NCBI GenBank assembly: GCA_036679405.1
Contig: JAVBVZ010000003.1
Coordinates: forward strand, 1-40,125
Reading direction: 5' to 3'
Length of the DNA: 40,125 nt
From: JAEYKI01 sp036679405
GTDB lineage: Bacteria; Bacillota; Clostridia; Christensenellales; Christensenellaceae
Positions 39,871 to 40,125 of this stretch are shown piece after piece. A program made the position numbers and the translations under genes. Every line of letters begins with the position of its first letter. Position 1 is the first letter of the stretch. Under the pieces are notes generated by a model that worked only from the letters and a program-made list of their open reading frames with translations, was not told the DNA's origin and searched no databases.

Positions 39871-40125
39871 ATGATGAAAATAGGAATACGTCCTGTGATA
39901 GATGGAAGAGAAGGAAGGTTCGGGATACGCGAGAGCCTGGAAGAGCAGACGATGGGAATGGCGAAAGCGGCGGCGGCGCTGATCGGCGGGCAGTTGAAAG
40001 ACCGCGACGGACAGGCGGTGGAGTGCGTGATCGCGGATACGACGATCGGGGGCGTGGCCGAAGCGGCGGCGTGCGCGGAGAAGTTTGCGCGGGCGGGGGT
40101 AAGCGGAACGCTGACGGTAACGCCC
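39871..40125 (+). CDS. fucI: L-fucose isomerase, N-terminal part (cut by the window end)
   Basis: The 85 visible residues begin KIGIRPVIDGREGRFGIRES and continue with ECVIADTTIGGVAEAAACAE and a TVTP, a clear match to the N-terminal domain of L-fucose isomerase (FucI), which converts L-fucose to L-fuculose in the cytoplasm and also accepts D-arabinose. The catalytic and manganese-binding residues lie beyond the window. GGAGG five bases upstream supports ATG 39871; ATG 39874 is equally possible. Base composition is noticeably more GC-rich than the genes before it. It identifies the operon as one for a 6-deoxy sugar. Confidence 0.9.
   Translation, partial: MMKIGIRPVIDGREGRFGIRESLEEQTMGMAKAAAALIGGQLKDRDGQAVECVIADTTIGGVAEAAACAEKFARAGVSGTLTVTP

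Overview
The window looks like a chromosome segment of an anaerobic Bacillota (Clostridia-type, gut-like) bacterium. The basis is AGGAGG-type ribosome binding sites, frequent TTG/GTG starts, lipoprotein signal peptides, a cobalamin riboswitch, Firmicutes-style conjugative-element genes, and simple-sugar and corrinoid uptake operons. Christensenellaceae or a relative is possible, but I cannot place it from sequence alone. Nearly every gene is on the + strand.

Layout. (1) 1-10233: the tail of an IS3-type transposase, then a surface/export locus. It holds two paralogous lipoproteins, two ABC-2 type permeases, a small secreted protein, an ABC-2 ATPase, a MacB-type ATPase/permease pair with a CARDB-like membrane protein between them, and a signal peptidase I. 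A 45-bp IS-end-like relic inside the locus suggests part of it was duplicated or inserted. (2) 10234-16800: remains of mobile elements: a sigma-70-like regulator, a highly structured non-coding stretch, a large serine recombinase whose reading frame runs on into what looks like a tmRNA 3' end, an excisionase/tyrosine integrase pair, a class II Fic protein, and a tRNA-Arg 3' half that looks like an attachment-site scar. (3) 16800-20520: short tRNA-end-derived repeats, in both orientations, bracket a (p)ppGpp synthetase gene translationally coupled to a P-type ATPase gene. (4) 20642-22318: an oxidoreductase and an SGNH esterase.

(5) 22495-29413: a cobalamin-riboswitch operon with a textbook promoter, riboswitch and terminators, and a palindrome that can mask the ribosome binding site. 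It encodes an exported CbiK-like chelatase lipoprotein, two small surface-anchored beta-type proteins, a BtuF/BtuC/BtuD-type ABC importer whose ATPase carries an extra C-terminal domain, and a nitrilase-family amidase. Together they look like a corrinoid (or metal-tetrapyrrole) capture, import and processing unit. (6) 29488-30795: a possible glycosidase relic and a DUF4432-type mutarotase-like protein. (7) 31351-40125: a LacI-regulated sugar operon with a ribose-type ABC importer (lipoprotein, double ATPase, permease), two uroporphyrinogen-decarboxylase/methyltransferase-like proteins, a mutarotase-like protein and the start of L-fucose isomerase, which is cut by the window end.

The strongest candidates for new biology are the exported chelatase/amidase corrinoid operon, the paired UroD-like proteins in a fucose-type operon (a possible methyl-sugar pathway), the tRNA-end bracketed modules, and the recombinase frame fused to a tmRNA end.
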